DNA from: an uncultured Oscillospiraceae bacterium
Lineage (GTDB): Bacteria > Bacillota > Clostridia > Oscillospirales > Oscillospiraceae
Reading direction: 5' to 3'
Assembly (NCBI GenBank): GCA_949841355.1
Contig: CATKZP010000006.1
Coordinates: forward strand, 90,323-154,322
Length of the DNA: 64,000 nucleotides
The first letter of the stretch is position 1. Each line of letters begins with the position of its first letter. Position numbers and translations under genes: made by a program. Below are positions 51,203 to 59,740 of the stretch, piece after piece. The notes beneath the pieces were generated by a model. The model had not been told where the DNA came from. It did no database searches and saw only the letters and a program-made list of their open reading frames with translations.

Positions 51203-51890
51203 CCGCCTGAGCCAGCAGCAGCCCCGCCGCCGCCGGCACCCACATGGCGCTGGCGGGGATGGACCGTCGGCCGGGAGGAGGGGCCTCGTCCCCGTCCTCG
51301 GCGCTGCGGGCGGGCTCGGGGGAGAACACCACCTTGTGGCGGGCGATGCCCCGCTTGCGCAGCTCCTTGCGCACCACCCGGGCCAGGGGACAGCCCTCGG
51401 TCTCCGAAATGTCTGCGATGCGCAGCAGCTGGGCGTCCCGTTTGTTTCCGGTGCCCAGGGCGGAGATGATGGGCACGCCCCGGGCGTGGGCGGTCTCAAT
51501 GAGGTCCAGCTTGCAGCTCACCAGGTCGATGGCGTCCACGATATAGTCGTACCGGGCCGCAAAGAACGCCTCCCGGCTGTCCGGCTCGTACCGCAGGGAC
51601 AGGGGGTGGAGGACGCAGCCGGGGGCGATATCCCCCAGGCGCAGGGCGCTGGCCCGGGCCTTCTCCATGCCCACGGTGGACCACAGGGCGGCGGCCTGGC
51701 GGTTGAGATTGCTCACCGACACCGTGTCCTGGTCCGCCAGGGTGAGCTCCCCCACGCCGGAGCGGCACAGGGCCTCGGCGCACCAGCTGCCCACCCCGCC
51801 CAGGCCCAGGACGGCCACATGGCTTTTTTGCAGCCGCTCCATGGCGGGCGCGCCCAGCAGCATCTGGGTGCGGATCAATTGCTCGTTCAT
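51171..51890 (-). CDS. tcdA: tRNA threonylcarbamoyladenosine dehydratase
   Basis: A 239-aa E1-like (ThiF/HesA) protein that cyclises t6A37 in tRNA to ct6A. ATP loop VLGLGGVGSWCAEAL, then LTLADQDTVSVSNLNRQ, DAIDLVSCKLDLIE and ISALGTGNKRDAQLL match TcdA. The C-terminus has a hydrophobic tail (AAAGLLLAQAVILELS). Starts with an ATG; the upstream region to 51950 belongs to the next transcript's terminator. Confidence 0.9.
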   Translation of the reverse strand: MNEQLIRTQMLLGAPAMERLQKSHVAVLGLGGVGSWCAEALCRSGVGELTLADQDTVSVSNLNRQAAALWSTVGMEKARASALRLGDIAPGCVLHPLSLRYEPDSREAFFAARYDYIVDAIDLVSCKLDLIETAHARGVPIISALGTGNKRDAQLLRIADISETEGCPLARVVRKELRKRGIARHKVVFSPEPARSAEDGDEAPPPGRRSIPASAMWVPAAAGLLLAQAVILELSQPGG

Positions 51891-51905
51891 TTGGATACAC
51901 TCCCA

Positions 51906-51937
51906 TAAAACAAGGGCCAGACGTTGTCTGGCCCTTG
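51906..51937 (-). terminator. Intrinsic terminator after the PPIase gene
   Basis: Perfect 12-bp stem (51911-51922 with 51926-51937), followed on the minus strand by TTTTATGGG. Confidence 0.8.
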
Positions 51938-51950
51938 CGCTGTTTTTCCC

Positions 51951-53507
51951 TTATTTGCCCAGGTAGCTGGCGCCGCCGGCCTGCGCGGCGGGATAGTTGG
52001 CCACCAGGCCTTCCATCCACTCGGTCAGGGCGGCGTTGGCTAGGGCGCTGCGGGCGGAGCCCATCCACACCGGCTCGTTCTCGCCCACATAGTACATCAG
52101 GTGGTAAGCCCAGTACTTGTTGCTGTCGGTGTCGGCGGCGCTGTGCCGGATGATGCCGTAGTCGCCCGCAGCCCGGCCGTCCTCATAGATCCAGGCCAGG
52201 AATTCGGGGGCCAGATGGGTGTCGCCGCTGGCGACACGGGCGTAGAGGCCGCCGGTGGTGCCGTCGCCGTCCTCGGACTTGGCGTTGGCCAGGTCGGCAA
52301 AGGCGTCCTCGGACTTGTCCCCGGCCTCATACTCGGCCTGGATGGCGTCGATCTTGTCCTTGGCGGCGGCCCAGGCCTCGTCGGTGGGGGCCACGGCCTT
52401 GCCGTCCTCGCCGGTGGTGGTCTCGGCCTGGATGGCGATGTGGCGCACGTCCCGGGTGGGCTCCTCGTCCAGGTAGCGCGCATGGAAGGAGATGACATAA
52501 TAGCCGTTGTCGGTCTCCACCAGCTCGCACTGGTCCTTGCCCAGCTTGAGCAGCTGCTCGCTGAAGGCGCTGCTGATGCTGCTGGTGCCCACGGCCTTGA
52601 CGTGATCGCCGTGGTTGGAGTCGGAGGTCAGCTCATACTGATCGGCCTGGGCATGGAATTCGGCGCCGTCCTCCACGGCCTTCAGGGCCTCCTCGGCCTT
52701 CTTCTTGGTCTCGGCCGCAGCCTCCTCCTTGAGCTTGTTCACCTCGTCCTCGGTGAACTCCTTGCCGTCCTCGTCCTTGGTGTCCACAGAGGGGATGGCA
52801 AAGTAGAGGAAGGAGTATTCAATAGTGTCCAGGGTGTCGCCGTTCTCCTCATAATAGGCGTCCAGGTCGGACTGCTGGTAGCCGTCGTACAGCTCGGTGC
52901 CCTTCTCGCTGCTGGCCAGCTGGGCCATCAGAGAGCGGGAAACCATCTTCTCCAGGGTGTCGGAGGTCATATAGGGCCCAAAAATGGCCCGGAGGTAGGC
53001 GTTATAGCTGTAGCCGTTGGCGGTGGCCTGGGCCTTGAAGGAGCTGATGGTGGCGTCCAGCTGGTCCTTGATCTCGTCCTCGGTGTGGCCGCTCTTCACC
53101 GCCTCGTTGGCCAGGGCCAGGTATTTCTGGGCGTCGTCCAGGGCGCTCTCCAGGAAGAAGTCCCGGTAGGTCTTGTTCTCCGACTGGAGCTGCTCGTCGT
53201 CGCTTTTGCTGGTGTCGAAGCCCACGTAAACGCCCATTTGCGCGTAGGTGGAGCGCACGTTGTGGTAGTAATAGCTCAGCTCCGCAGTGGTGAGCGTTTC
53301 ATCGCCCAGGGTGGCGGCAACGGCGCGGGTCTGGAAAAAGCCGGAGTTCCAGATCAGCAGCGCGGCCACCAGCACCGCAGTAATGCCGCCGACCACGGCG
53401 TAGACGATGGTTTGGCGCTTTTGGGCGGCCTGCTCCTGCTGAATCTTGACCGACTTGTCGGAAGGACCGGTGTTCTGACGCTGCTTTTTCTCTCTGGATG
53501 CGCTCAT
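51951..53507 (-). CDS. Membrane-anchored parvulin-type foldase (PpiC/SurA-like)
   Basis: A 518-aa protein with a basic cytoplasmic start, one membrane anchor (TIVYAVVGGITAVLVAALLIW, about residues 34-54), a SurA-N-like helical region (TTAELSYYYHNVRSTYAQMG) and a parvulin segment DVRHIAIQA...AFADLANAKSEDGDGTTGGLY. It should help fold exported proteins at the outer membrane face, as PrsA does. It has no lipobox, so it is tethered by the helix. The long insertion in the middle (EDEVNKLKEEAAAETKKKAE) is coiled-coil-like. Confidence 0.82.
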   Translation of the reverse strand: MSASREKKQRQNTGPSDKSVKIQQEQAAQKRQTIVYAVVGGITAVLVAALLIWNSGFFQTRAVAATLGDETLTTAELSYYYHNVRSTYAQMGVYVGFDTSKSDDEQLQSENKTYRDFFLESALDDAQKYLALANEAVKSGHTEDEIKDQLDATISSFKAQATANGYSYNAYLRAIFGPYMTSDTLEKMVSRSLMAQLASSEKGTELYDGYQQSDLDAYYEENGDTLDTIEYSFLYFAIPSVDTKDEDGKEFTEDEVNKLKEEAAAETKKKAEEALKAVEDGAEFHAQADQYELTSDSNHGDHVKAVGTSSISSAFSEQLLKLGKDQCELVETDNGYYVISFHARYLDEEPTRDVRHIAIQAETTTGEDGKAVAPTDEAWAAAKDKIDAIQAEYEAGDKSEDAFADLANAKSEDGDGTTGGLYARVASGDTHLAPEFLAWIYEDGRAAGDYGIIRHSAADTDSNKYWAYHLMYYVGENEPVWMGSARSALANAALTEWMEGLVANYPAAQAGGASYLGK

Positions 53508-53614
53508 GGTATATCAATCCTCTCACAGTATTCGTGTAATGGCGGCGGGCGGCGGGCCCGCCGGCTTCCCGTATGTTTTCCTAAAAACATGAGGGGCGCG
53601 GAACGCTGCCCATC

Positions 53615-53643
53615 ATTATAGCATGGGGGAACTAACGTTGCAA
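53615..53643 (-). promoter_or_regulatory. Promoter of the foldase gene
   Basis: Minus strand TTGCAA, 17 bases, TATAAT. Confidence 0.75.
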
Positions 53644-53675
53644 GGCCAAATTCGCGGCTGAGATGAAAATTCACA

Positions 53676-53711
53676 AATAGGCAGGCGGGAGAACCGAAGC
53701 CCTCCCGCCTG
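53676..53711 (-). terminator. Terminator downstream of the 6S-like RNA
   Basis: CAGGCGGGAG pairs with CTCCCGCCTG (minus strand), followed by CCTATTTGT. Confidence 0.6.
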
Positions 53712-53731
53712 AGTGTTGACAGAACCCCCGC

Positions 53732-53905
53732 CGTGGCCGTGCCGCCCCATTAAAAACCTGCACAAGAATGCAGGTGGGTCGCCTCCGCTTGGTTTTACCG
53801 CTCCCAACATCCAGGATCCTCCGAAGAGGGCCGGGAGGTCTGCGAACCACCGCGCGAGTGGGGCGTCCCGTTTAAGAAATGTGGGTTTTAACAGGGCAGG
53901 TCACG
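53732..53905 (-). ncRNA. ssrS: Probable 6S RNA
   Basis: On the minus strand the two ends pair over three blocks (GTGACC/GGCCAC, GCCC/GGGC, TTAAAACC/GGTTTTTAA), closing a long rod of about 174 nt. The interior strands TTTCTTAAACGGGACGCCCC and GGTAAAACCAAGCGGAGGCG lie opposite each other as an open bubble, and ACCTGCA/TGCAGGT forms an inner hairpin. Length and bubble-in-a-rod shape fit 6S RNA, which mimics an open promoter to bind RNA polymerase. I recognise the sequence from Clostridia 6S only loosely; no clear promoter was found. Confidence 0.6.
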
Positions 53906-53956
53906 TAGTTAGAACCCGGCAGGGGTGAAATAAATGCGTCCGAGCCGTCGCGCACA

Positions 53957-54044
53957 GCGGGCTAACTCCGAAGCGCAGGGAAAACCGGGAAGGAGCCGCA
54001 GGCTCCAGAACGGTTTTCACGCAGTCGGAGGAGTTAGAACCGCG
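53957..54044. repeat. Dispersed palindromic repeat, copy A
   Basis: It begins GCGGGCTAACTCCG and ends GTCGGAGGAGTTAGAACCG, near-complementary ends (CTAACTCC/GGAGTTAG) around a variable hairpin core. Copy B lies at 59531-59616. A loose GTTAGAACC fragment also occurs at 53908. REP/MITE-like. Confidence 0.65.
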
Positions 54045-54108
54045 TCGTGCGCAGGCGAGGCGTAGGTGCGATGCGTCCGAGCCAGCCGCCGCGCAGCGTG
54101 CGGAGATG

Positions 54109-54387
54109 CTACTCCTCCTCGTCCTCGAAAAGCTCCTCCATGAATTGCTCGTATACGGTGTTGAGCTCCTGCTCGTCGTCGATGTCGGCCAGAAGCTGTT
54201 CGCCGTCCTGCTCGATGACCTTCAGCAGGATGAGGCCGAAGTCCTCATTGTCCTCGTCCATGTCCGCCGGGACAAAGGCCATGTACTCCTGGCCGTTATA
54301 TTCAAGGGTGCCCAGATGCTCCAGCTCAAATTCATTGCCCTCGTCGTCGGTGACCGAGACGAAATCCGGGCCGTATTCCTCACTCAT
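54109..54387 (-). CDS. DUF1292 family protein
   Basis: A 92-aa very acidic protein (GPDFVSVTDDEGNEFELEHL, ..EYNGQEYMAFVPADM, ..EQDGEQLLADIDDEQELNTV) of the DUF1292/YrzB family, often encoded with ireB and ruvX in Firmicutes but separate here. Function unknown. The start is the ATG after AAGGAGG. A frame of over 1,100 codons running into it from 57663 is only the antisense shadow of the PBP gene. Confidence 0.88.
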   Translation of the reverse strand: MSEEYGPDFVSVTDDEGNEFELEHLGTLEYNGQEYMAFVPADMDEDNEDFGLILLKVIEQDGEQLLADIDDEQELNTVYEQFMEELFEDEEE

Positions 54388-54531
54388 GGCGATGCGCCTC
54401 CTTCCAGCGGCGGCCGGCGGCCGCCTCCGCCCCTTATTGTAATGGGTGGACGGGAAAAAAGCAAGAGGGAAGATAAAATTTCTACGAAACCGGTGGCCCA
54501 GGCCGATCGAACCCCGTCGTTTTGACCAGGG

Positions 54532-54560
54532 TGGACAAACCCGGCGGAGCGTGGTATAAT
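54532..54560 (+). promoter_or_regulatory. Promoter of the class A PBP gene
   Basis: TGGACA, 17 bases, TATAAT, about 100 bases ahead of the start codon. Confidence 0.75.
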
Positions 54561-54663
54561 ACACCAATACGGCGCTTTCGCGCCCAGGGCCGCAGGGCCT
54601 GAAGAGAGAGGGACCCGCGCCGCCCCTGCGGGGACGGCTTGAATACATCGGAGGGATCTCAAC

Positions 54664-57477
54664 ATGCCAGACACCAACCAAAATCGCACCCCGGAGCGGC
54701 GGGAACCCCAGGCCCAGGGCGGCCAGCGCCAGGCACCCCGGTCCAGGGTCCGCAAGCGCCGCAGGCGCCCCATTTGGCTCACCATCATAATCCGGTTCTT
54801 CCAGGTCATCGGCACCCTGCTGCTGGTTGGCATTGTCACCGGCTGTTTTTTGGTGTGCTTTGCCGCCGTCTACGTGAAAACGGCGGTGATGCCCAAGGCG
54901 TTCCTGGACCTGTCCGACTACACCATGGATGAGAATTCGGTGATCTACTACGAGGACAAGAACACCGGCCAGCTGGTGGAGCTGCAAACCCTGACGGGCC
55001 TGGAGAGCGTGGAGCGGGTGGAGTACGAGGACATCCCGGAGGATCTGATCAACGCCTTCGTGGCCATCGAGGACAAGCGCTTCTGGAACCACCAGGGAGT
55101 GGACTGGCGGCGCACCGCGTCGGGCCTTCTGCGCATGTTCACCGGCGGGAACATCCAGGGCGGCTCCACCATCACCCAGCAGCTCATCAAGAACGTGACG
55201 GATTACAACGACGTCACCGTCACCCGGAAAATCTGGGAAATTTTCACCGCGCTGGAGCTGGAAAACAACTACAGCAAGGAATATATCATCACCCTGTATA
55301 TGAACGAGATCTGGATGGGCAACGGCTGCCGGGGCGTCCAGGCCGCGTCCAAATTCTATTTCGACAAAAACGTGTGGGAGCTGGATCTGGCCGAGTGCGC
55401 CAGCCTGGCGGGCATTACCAACAACCCCTCCCTCTACGCCCCCTACGGCGTGGTGGACGTGGTGCGCTACCAGTGCCAGAACCCCGAGTGCAAGCTGTAC
55501 TCCCTGAAAAAGGACAAGGTGTGCGAGTACTGCGGGGCGGAAAACTCCTATGACAGCGGTTCGGTGTGGACCAACCGGGAGTATAACAAGGCTCGGCAGG
55601 AGAACATTCTGAAGGAGATGGCCAAGGAGGACCAAGCCCGGCCCGAGCCCTATATCACCGAGGCGGAGCGGGACGCGGCGATTGCCCAGACGCTGGTATT
55701 CAGCCGGGACAAGCAGGCCTCCGGCGGGACGGATGACGGCCAGGACATCAAGACCACCTCCAAATACTCCTGGTACGTGGAGCAGGTCATCAGCGAGGCC
55801 ATTGAGAAGGTAAAGGAGACCACCAGCCTCAGCGAGGAGATGTGCCGCCGGCGCGTGTTCAGCGGCGGGCTGTCCATCGTGTGCGCCTACGATCCGGAGG
55901 TGCAGGCGGCGGTGGACACGGTGTTCAAAAACCGGGAAAACTTGGATCAGGTGTCCTCCAAAACGGGGCAGCGGCTGATCTCCGCCATTTCGGTGGTGGA
56001 CAATTCCACCGGCCTGGTGGTGGCCATGGGCAGCACGGAGGAAAAGACGGCCGACCGCGGCTGGAACACTCCGGTGGCCACCAAGCGGCAGCCCGGCTCG
56101 TCCATCAAGCCCCTGTCGGTCTATTCCCCGGCCATTGAGATGGGGCTTATCACCCCCGCCACCGTCATCGACGACAGCCCCCAGGAGCTCAACGGCAAGC
56201 CCTGGCCCGTCAACGTCACGCCCACCTACGGGGGGCTGACCACGGTGCTGCACGGCGTCACCCAGTCGCTGAACACCGTAGCGGTGCGGGTGCTGGAGCA
56301 GGTTACGCCCCAGGCGTCCTACGATTTTATGGTCAACCGCTACGGCATCACCTCTATGGTGCCCTATTTTGAGAGCAGCAACGGCCAGGTGAGCTCGGAC
56401 ATCGACCGCAGCCCCCTGGCCATGGGCGGACTGACCAGAGGCGTGTCCACCTATGAGATGGCGGCGGCCTTCGCCACCTTCCCCCGGGGCGGGCAGTTCA
56501 CCAAGGCCACCACTGTGCTGGAGATCAAGGACTCCAGCGGCAAGGTGATCGTCAATGGCAAACCCGAGGCCACGTGGCCCATCAAGGCCACCACCGCCTA
56601 TTATATCAACTCCATGCTGTCCAACGCCGTCGCCGCCGGCACCGGCACGGGGGCCCGCATCTCCGGCCAGACCGTGGCGGGCAAGACGGGGACCACCAAC
56701 GACACCTTCGACTACTGGTTCTGCGGCTACACCTCCTACTACACCGGCGCGGTGTGGACGGGCTACCCCAACAGCGAGGTCATCAACCGCAATTACAAAA
56801 ATCCGTCGGTGTCCATGTGGCAGAAGGTGATGGCCATTCTCCACGAGGGGAAGGAAAACCAGGCCTTTGACGTGCCGGGCACGCTGAACTCCTACAACAT
56901 CTGCAAGGACTGCGGTAAGCTGTCCCTGCCCGAGTGCACGCAGGATGTGCGGGGCAGCCGGGTGCAGTCCTTCCGGCTGTTTGCCGAGGACGCGCCTAAG
57001 GACTACTGCCAGTGCCATGTGCCGGTGAAGGTGTGCCTGGACAGCCCGGTGAACAACGCCAACGGGGAGCCCGTTGGCCGTTATCACCTGGCTGGGGCGT
57101 TCTGCCCGGAGGAGAGCGTCCAGACGGTGTATATGGTGGACTTCCAGCGCGAGCAGGTGGGCTCCACCAGCGTGGGGGATTCCACCGCCCTGGTGGGCTG
57201 GTATGAGTATCTGGGGGAAGAGGGCCGGTACTGCGATGTCCACACCAGCGAGCCCGTGCCGTCGGACCCCGTTCCCTCGGACGATCCCTGGGGCCAGCCC
57301 AGCGACGACCCCTCCGCGCAGCCTACGGACGATCCCTGGGGCTGGCTGTTCCCCACCACCCCGCCGCCGGAGGTGACCGACCCGGTGGAGACGCCGCCCT
57401 TCTACGACCCCGTTCCCACCGAGACGCCCAGTCAGGAGCCCTATCCCTCGGACCCCTATATCCCGGTGGGCGGGTGA
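54664..57477 (+). CDS. Class A penicillin-binding protein with zinc-ribbon-like insert
   Basis: A 937-aa bifunctional peptidoglycan synthase: basic cytoplasmic tail, membrane helix (about 45-70), GT51 transglycosylase (DLINAFVAIEDKRFWNHQG, GGSTITQQLIKN), then the transpeptidase with Ser479 in GSSIKPLSVY, SLN in VTQSLNTVAV and K674-T-G in GKTGTTNDTF. Between the two domains, Cys271, Cys276, Cys287 and Cys290 (CX4C-X10-CX2C) form a zinc-ribbon-like insert. More Cys pairs follow near the end (CKDCG, CQCH). The C-terminus is a Pro/Asp/Ser-rich extracellular tail. It has its own promoter. Confidence 0.92.
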   Translation: MPDTNQNRTPERREPQAQGGQRQAPRSRVRKRRRRPIWLTIIIRFFQVIGTLLLVGIVTGCFLVCFAAVYVKTAVMPKAFLDLSDYTMDENSVIYYEDKNTGQLVELQTLTGLESVERVEYEDIPEDLINAFVAIEDKRFWNHQGVDWRRTASGLLRMFTGGNIQGGSTITQQLIKNVTDYNDVTVTRKIWEIFTALELENNYSKEYIITLYMNEIWMGNGCRGVQAASKFYFDKNVWELDLAECASLAGITNNPSLYAPYGVVDVVRYQCQNPECKLYSLKKDKVCEYCGAENSYDSGSVWTNREYNKARQENILKEMAKEDQARPEPYITEAERDAAIAQTLVFSRDKQASGGTDDGQDIKTTSKYSWYVEQVISEAIEKVKETTSLSEEMCRRRVFSGGLSIVCAYDPEVQAAVDTVFKNRENLDQVSSKTGQRLISAISVVDNSTGLVVAMGSTEEKTADRGWNTPVATKRQPGSSIKPLSVYSPAIEMGLITPATVIDDSPQELNGKPWPVNVTPTYGGLTTVLHGVTQSLNTVAVRVLEQVTPQASYDFMVNRYGITSMVPYFESSNGQVSSDIDRSPLAMGGLTRGVSTYEMAAAFATFPRGGQFTKATTVLEIKDSSGKVIVNGKPEATWPIKATTAYYINSMLSNAVAAGTGTGARISGQTVAGKTGTTNDTFDYWFCGYTSYYTGAVWTGYPNSEVINRNYKNPSVSMWQKVMAILHEGKENQAFDVPGTLNSYNICKDCGKLSLPECTQDVRGSRVQSFRLFAEDAPKDYCQCHVPVKVCLDSPVNNANGEPVGRYHLAGAFCPEESVQTVYMVDFQREQVGSTSVGDSTALVGWYEYLGEEGRYCDVHTSEPVPSDPVPSDDPWGQPSDDPSAQPTDDPWGWLFPTTPPPEVTDPVETPPFYDPVPTETPSQEPYPSDPYIPVGG

Positions 57478-57511
57478 GGCAGGGCCGTCTGAAACATTTT
57501 TGAACAAGCTG

Positions 57512-57545
57512 GACCGCCCGGCGCTGATGCGCTGGGCGGTCTTTG
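57512..57545 (+). terminator. Terminator-like hairpin after the PBP gene
   Basis: GACCGCCC..GCGC pairs with GCGC..GGGCGGTC around TGAT, with only TTT after it. Confidence 0.6.
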
Positions 57546-57635
57546 GCGTCCCGAAGGGCGGCCGGGTGGGCCATTGTGCCGAAGAACAGCGGCAGAGCGG
57601 GCGAAGGTTTGGTGAAAAAGCCGTGAGGCTGGCAA

Positions 57636-57664
57636 TTGTGATTTGTCCGCAGTTGTGATACAAT
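57636..57664 (+). promoter_or_regulatory. Promoter of the ACT protein-hom unit
   Basis: TTGTGA, 17 bases, TACAAT, about 40 bases before the ribosome site. Confidence 0.75.
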
Positions 57665-57710
57665 AGACCGCGACAGAAAGACAGCCGGAAAGCAGGAGGC
57701 GGATCAGGGT

Positions 57711-58154
57711 ATGGAACCGGTAAGTCCCAAATATTTCATCGTGGAATCCACCGTGCTGCCGGAGATCTATCTGAAGGTGGCCCAGGCCAACCGGTTGCTG
57801 GAGACCGGCGAGGAGCGCACGGTGAACGCCGCCGCCCGGCGGGTGGGTGTGAGCCGCAGCGCGTATTATAAGTATAAAGACGCCATCCGCCCCTTTCAGG
57901 ACATGGTGCACGGGCGGATCGTCACCATCCAGATTCTGCTGCGCGACCGGCCAGGGGCGCTGTCCGGGGTGCTTAACCTGCTGGCGGACCGGGGGGGCAA
58001 TGTGCTCACCATCAACCAGGCCATCCCCGGCGGGGGCGCGGCGGCGGTGACGGTGGGGCTGGAGACCAGCGGCCTGTCCTCCGGCCTGGAGGAGCTGCTG
58101 GAGGAGCTGCGCGCCCGGCCCGAGGTGATCCGCTGCGAGGTGCCGGCGGGCTGA
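57711..58154 (+). CDS. ACT domain protein, UPF0735/PheB family
   Basis: A 147-aa protein. Residues 18-60 form a helix-turn-helix-like part (TVNAAARRVGVSRSAYYKYK) and 70-145 an ACT domain (RIVTIQILLRDRPGALSGVL), which binds amino acids. PheB-family members commonly sit before homoserine dehydrogenase genes, as here, and are thought to be amino-acid-responsive regulators. GCAGGAGG lies ahead of the ATG. It is read with hom, 84 bases away. Confidence 0.88.
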   Translation: MEPVSPKYFIVESTVLPEIYLKVAQANRLLETGEERTVNAAARRVGVSRSAYYKYKDAIRPFQDMVHGRIVTIQILLRDRPGALSGVLNLLADRGGNVLTINQAIPGGGAAAVTVGLETSGLSSGLEELLEELRARPEVIRCEVPAG

Positions 58155-58238
58155 GCCGTGTGCTCCGCATACGAAGCGCGGGCGGCGCGCACACTGGGAG
58201 AAGGGGCGTTCCGGCCCCAGGGAAGGAATGACGGCAAA

Positions 58239-59453
58239 ATGGTAAATGTGGCGATCCTAGGCTTCGGCACAGTGGGCTCCGGCGTGGCCGAGGTGCTCAC
58301 CGGGCACGAGAGCAGCATTGAGCGCAAGGCGGGCGGGCTGATCCGCCTGAAATATATCCTGGACGTACGGGATTTCCCGGACAGCCCCTTCGCGGAGTGC
58401 TTTGTGAAGGACTTCGGGCGCATCGAGAACGACCCCGAGGTGGACATCGTGGTGGAGACCATCGGCGGGGCCACGGTGGCGCTGGACTTCACCAGGCGGG
58501 CGCTGGAGGCGGGCAAGAGCGTGGTCACCTCCAATAAGGAGCTGGTGGCCACCTGCGGGTACGAGCTGACCCAGCTGGCCAAGCGGAAGGGCGTGTGCTA
58601 CCTCTTCGAGGCCAGCGTGGGGGGCGGCATCCCCATCATCCGGCCGCTGAGCCAGTGCCTGGCGGCCAACGAGATCTTGGAGATCTACGGCATTTTGAAC
58701 GGCACCACCAACTATATCCTCACCCGGATGATCCGGGCGGGGCTCACCTTCGACGCGGCGCTGAAGGAGGCCCAGGAAAACGGCTACGCCGAGCGGGACC
58801 CCTCCGCCGACGTGGAGGGCCACGACGCCTGCCGGAAGATCTGCATTTTGGCGGACATCGCCTTCGGGCGGCACATCAGCCCCGGCCAGGTGCCCACCAA
58901 GGGCATCACCGGCGTCACCCTGGCGGACGTGGATTACGCCGAGAGCGCGGGCAAGAAGATCAAGCTGCTGGGCCGGGCCATCCGTCGGGAGGACGGCAGG
59001 GTGTGCGCCTATGTGGCCCCCCATCTGGTGGGCCAGTCCGACCCGCTGGCCGGGGTGGAGGACGTGTTCAACGCCATCTCCGTCCGGGGGGACGCCATTG
59101 GCGACGTGATGTTCTACGGCCGGGGAGCGGGCAAGCTACCCACCGCCTCGGCGGTGGTGGCCGACGTCATCGACGTGGCCCGGAACATGGGCCACCGCAA
59201 GGCCCTGTCCTGGGAGCCCGGCGGGGAGGACGCCGCCTGCGGCGCCCAGGAGCTGGAGAGCCGCTGGTACGTCCGGGCGCTGGCGGGGGCGGACGAGCTG
59301 CGCGCCCGGCTTCCGGGGTGCAAGCTGCTGGCCCGGCGGGAGAGCGGCGGGGGCGAATCCGCCTGCCTCACCGAGGGCGCGCTCACCCAGGGAGCGCTGG
59401 AAGAGAAGCTGGCGGGGCTGGATGTATCCAGCGCCCTGCGGGTATTGGACTGA
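58239..59453 (+). CDS. hom: Homoserine dehydrogenase
   Basis: A 404-aa NAD(P)-dependent homoserine dehydrogenase that reduces aspartate semialdehyde on the way to threonine and methionine. Rossmann motif NVAILGFGTVGSGVAEVL at the start, then VTSNKELVATCG, FEASVGGGIPIIRPL and LNGTTNYILTRM with catalytic Lys/Asp blocks (DPSADVEGHDACRKICILAD). The C-terminal 80 residues look like a divergent ACT-type domain. The ATG at 58239 is chosen because the family begins here; the frame runs open to 58158. Confidence 0.93.
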   Translation: MVNVAILGFGTVGSGVAEVLTGHESSIERKAGGLIRLKYILDVRDFPDSPFAECFVKDFGRIENDPEVDIVVETIGGATVALDFTRRALEAGKSVVTSNKELVATCGYELTQLAKRKGVCYLFEASVGGGIPIIRPLSQCLAANEILEIYGILNGTTNYILTRMIRAGLTFDAALKEAQENGYAERDPSADVEGHDACRKICILADIAFGRHISPGQVPTKGITGVTLADVDYAESAGKKIKLLGRAIRREDGRVCAYVAPHLVGQSDPLAGVEDVFNAISVRGDAIGDVMFYGRGAGKLPTASAVVADVIDVARNMGHRKALSWEPGGEDAACGAQELESRWYVRALAGADELRARLPGCKLLARRESGGGESACLTEGALTQGALEEKLAGLDVSSALRVLD

Positions 59454-59460
59454 CGAGAAG

Positions 59461-59660
59461 CGCGGAGGAGTTAGAACCGCATGGCGCCGCCGCAGCGTGA
59501 CAACAGCAAAGCGCGGAGGCGTGCGGAGCAGCGGGCTAACTCCGGAGCGGAGCAAAAGCAGGGAGGCCCCAAGGGGGGCCGGAGGGCTTTTGCGGAGTCG
59601 GAGGAGTTAGAACCGTGTGGCGCAGCCGCCGCAGCGTGACAACAGCAAAGCGCGGAGGCT
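59461..59660. repeat. Repeat cluster between hom and lysC (includes dispersed repeat copy B)
   Basis: Copy B of the palindromic repeat runs 59531-59616 (GCGGGCTAACTCCG ... GTCGGAGGAGTTAGAACCG). It is flanked by a direct repeat containing GCCGCAGCGTGACAACAGC and AAAGCGCGGAGGC at about 59485-59519 and 59625-59659, each preceded by GGAGTTAGAACCG. The cluster resembles a repeat array built by local duplication. Confidence 0.65.
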
Positions 59661-59671
59661 CCGCATAAAAT

Positions 59672-59699
59672 GGATTGCCGGGCGTTTGCCCGGCAATCC
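59672..59699. repeat. Perfect hairpin ahead of lysC
   Basis: GGATTGCCGGGC-GTTT-GCCCGGCAATCC, 12-bp arms and a 4-base loop, 41 bases before the start codon. It has no T tract, so it may affect mRNA stability or translation. Confidence 0.5.
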
Positions 59700-59740
59700 C
59701 CAGACGGCATGGAAAACTCCATCGAGAGGATGAAAAACGT

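Noticed and set aside
54388..57663. Reading frame of more than 1,000 codons on the minus strand
   Set aside because: It is antisense to the well-supported class A PBP gene, has low-complexity His/Gly/Val-rich composition typical of shadows, and only its last 92 codons (DUF1292, own ribosome site) are real.
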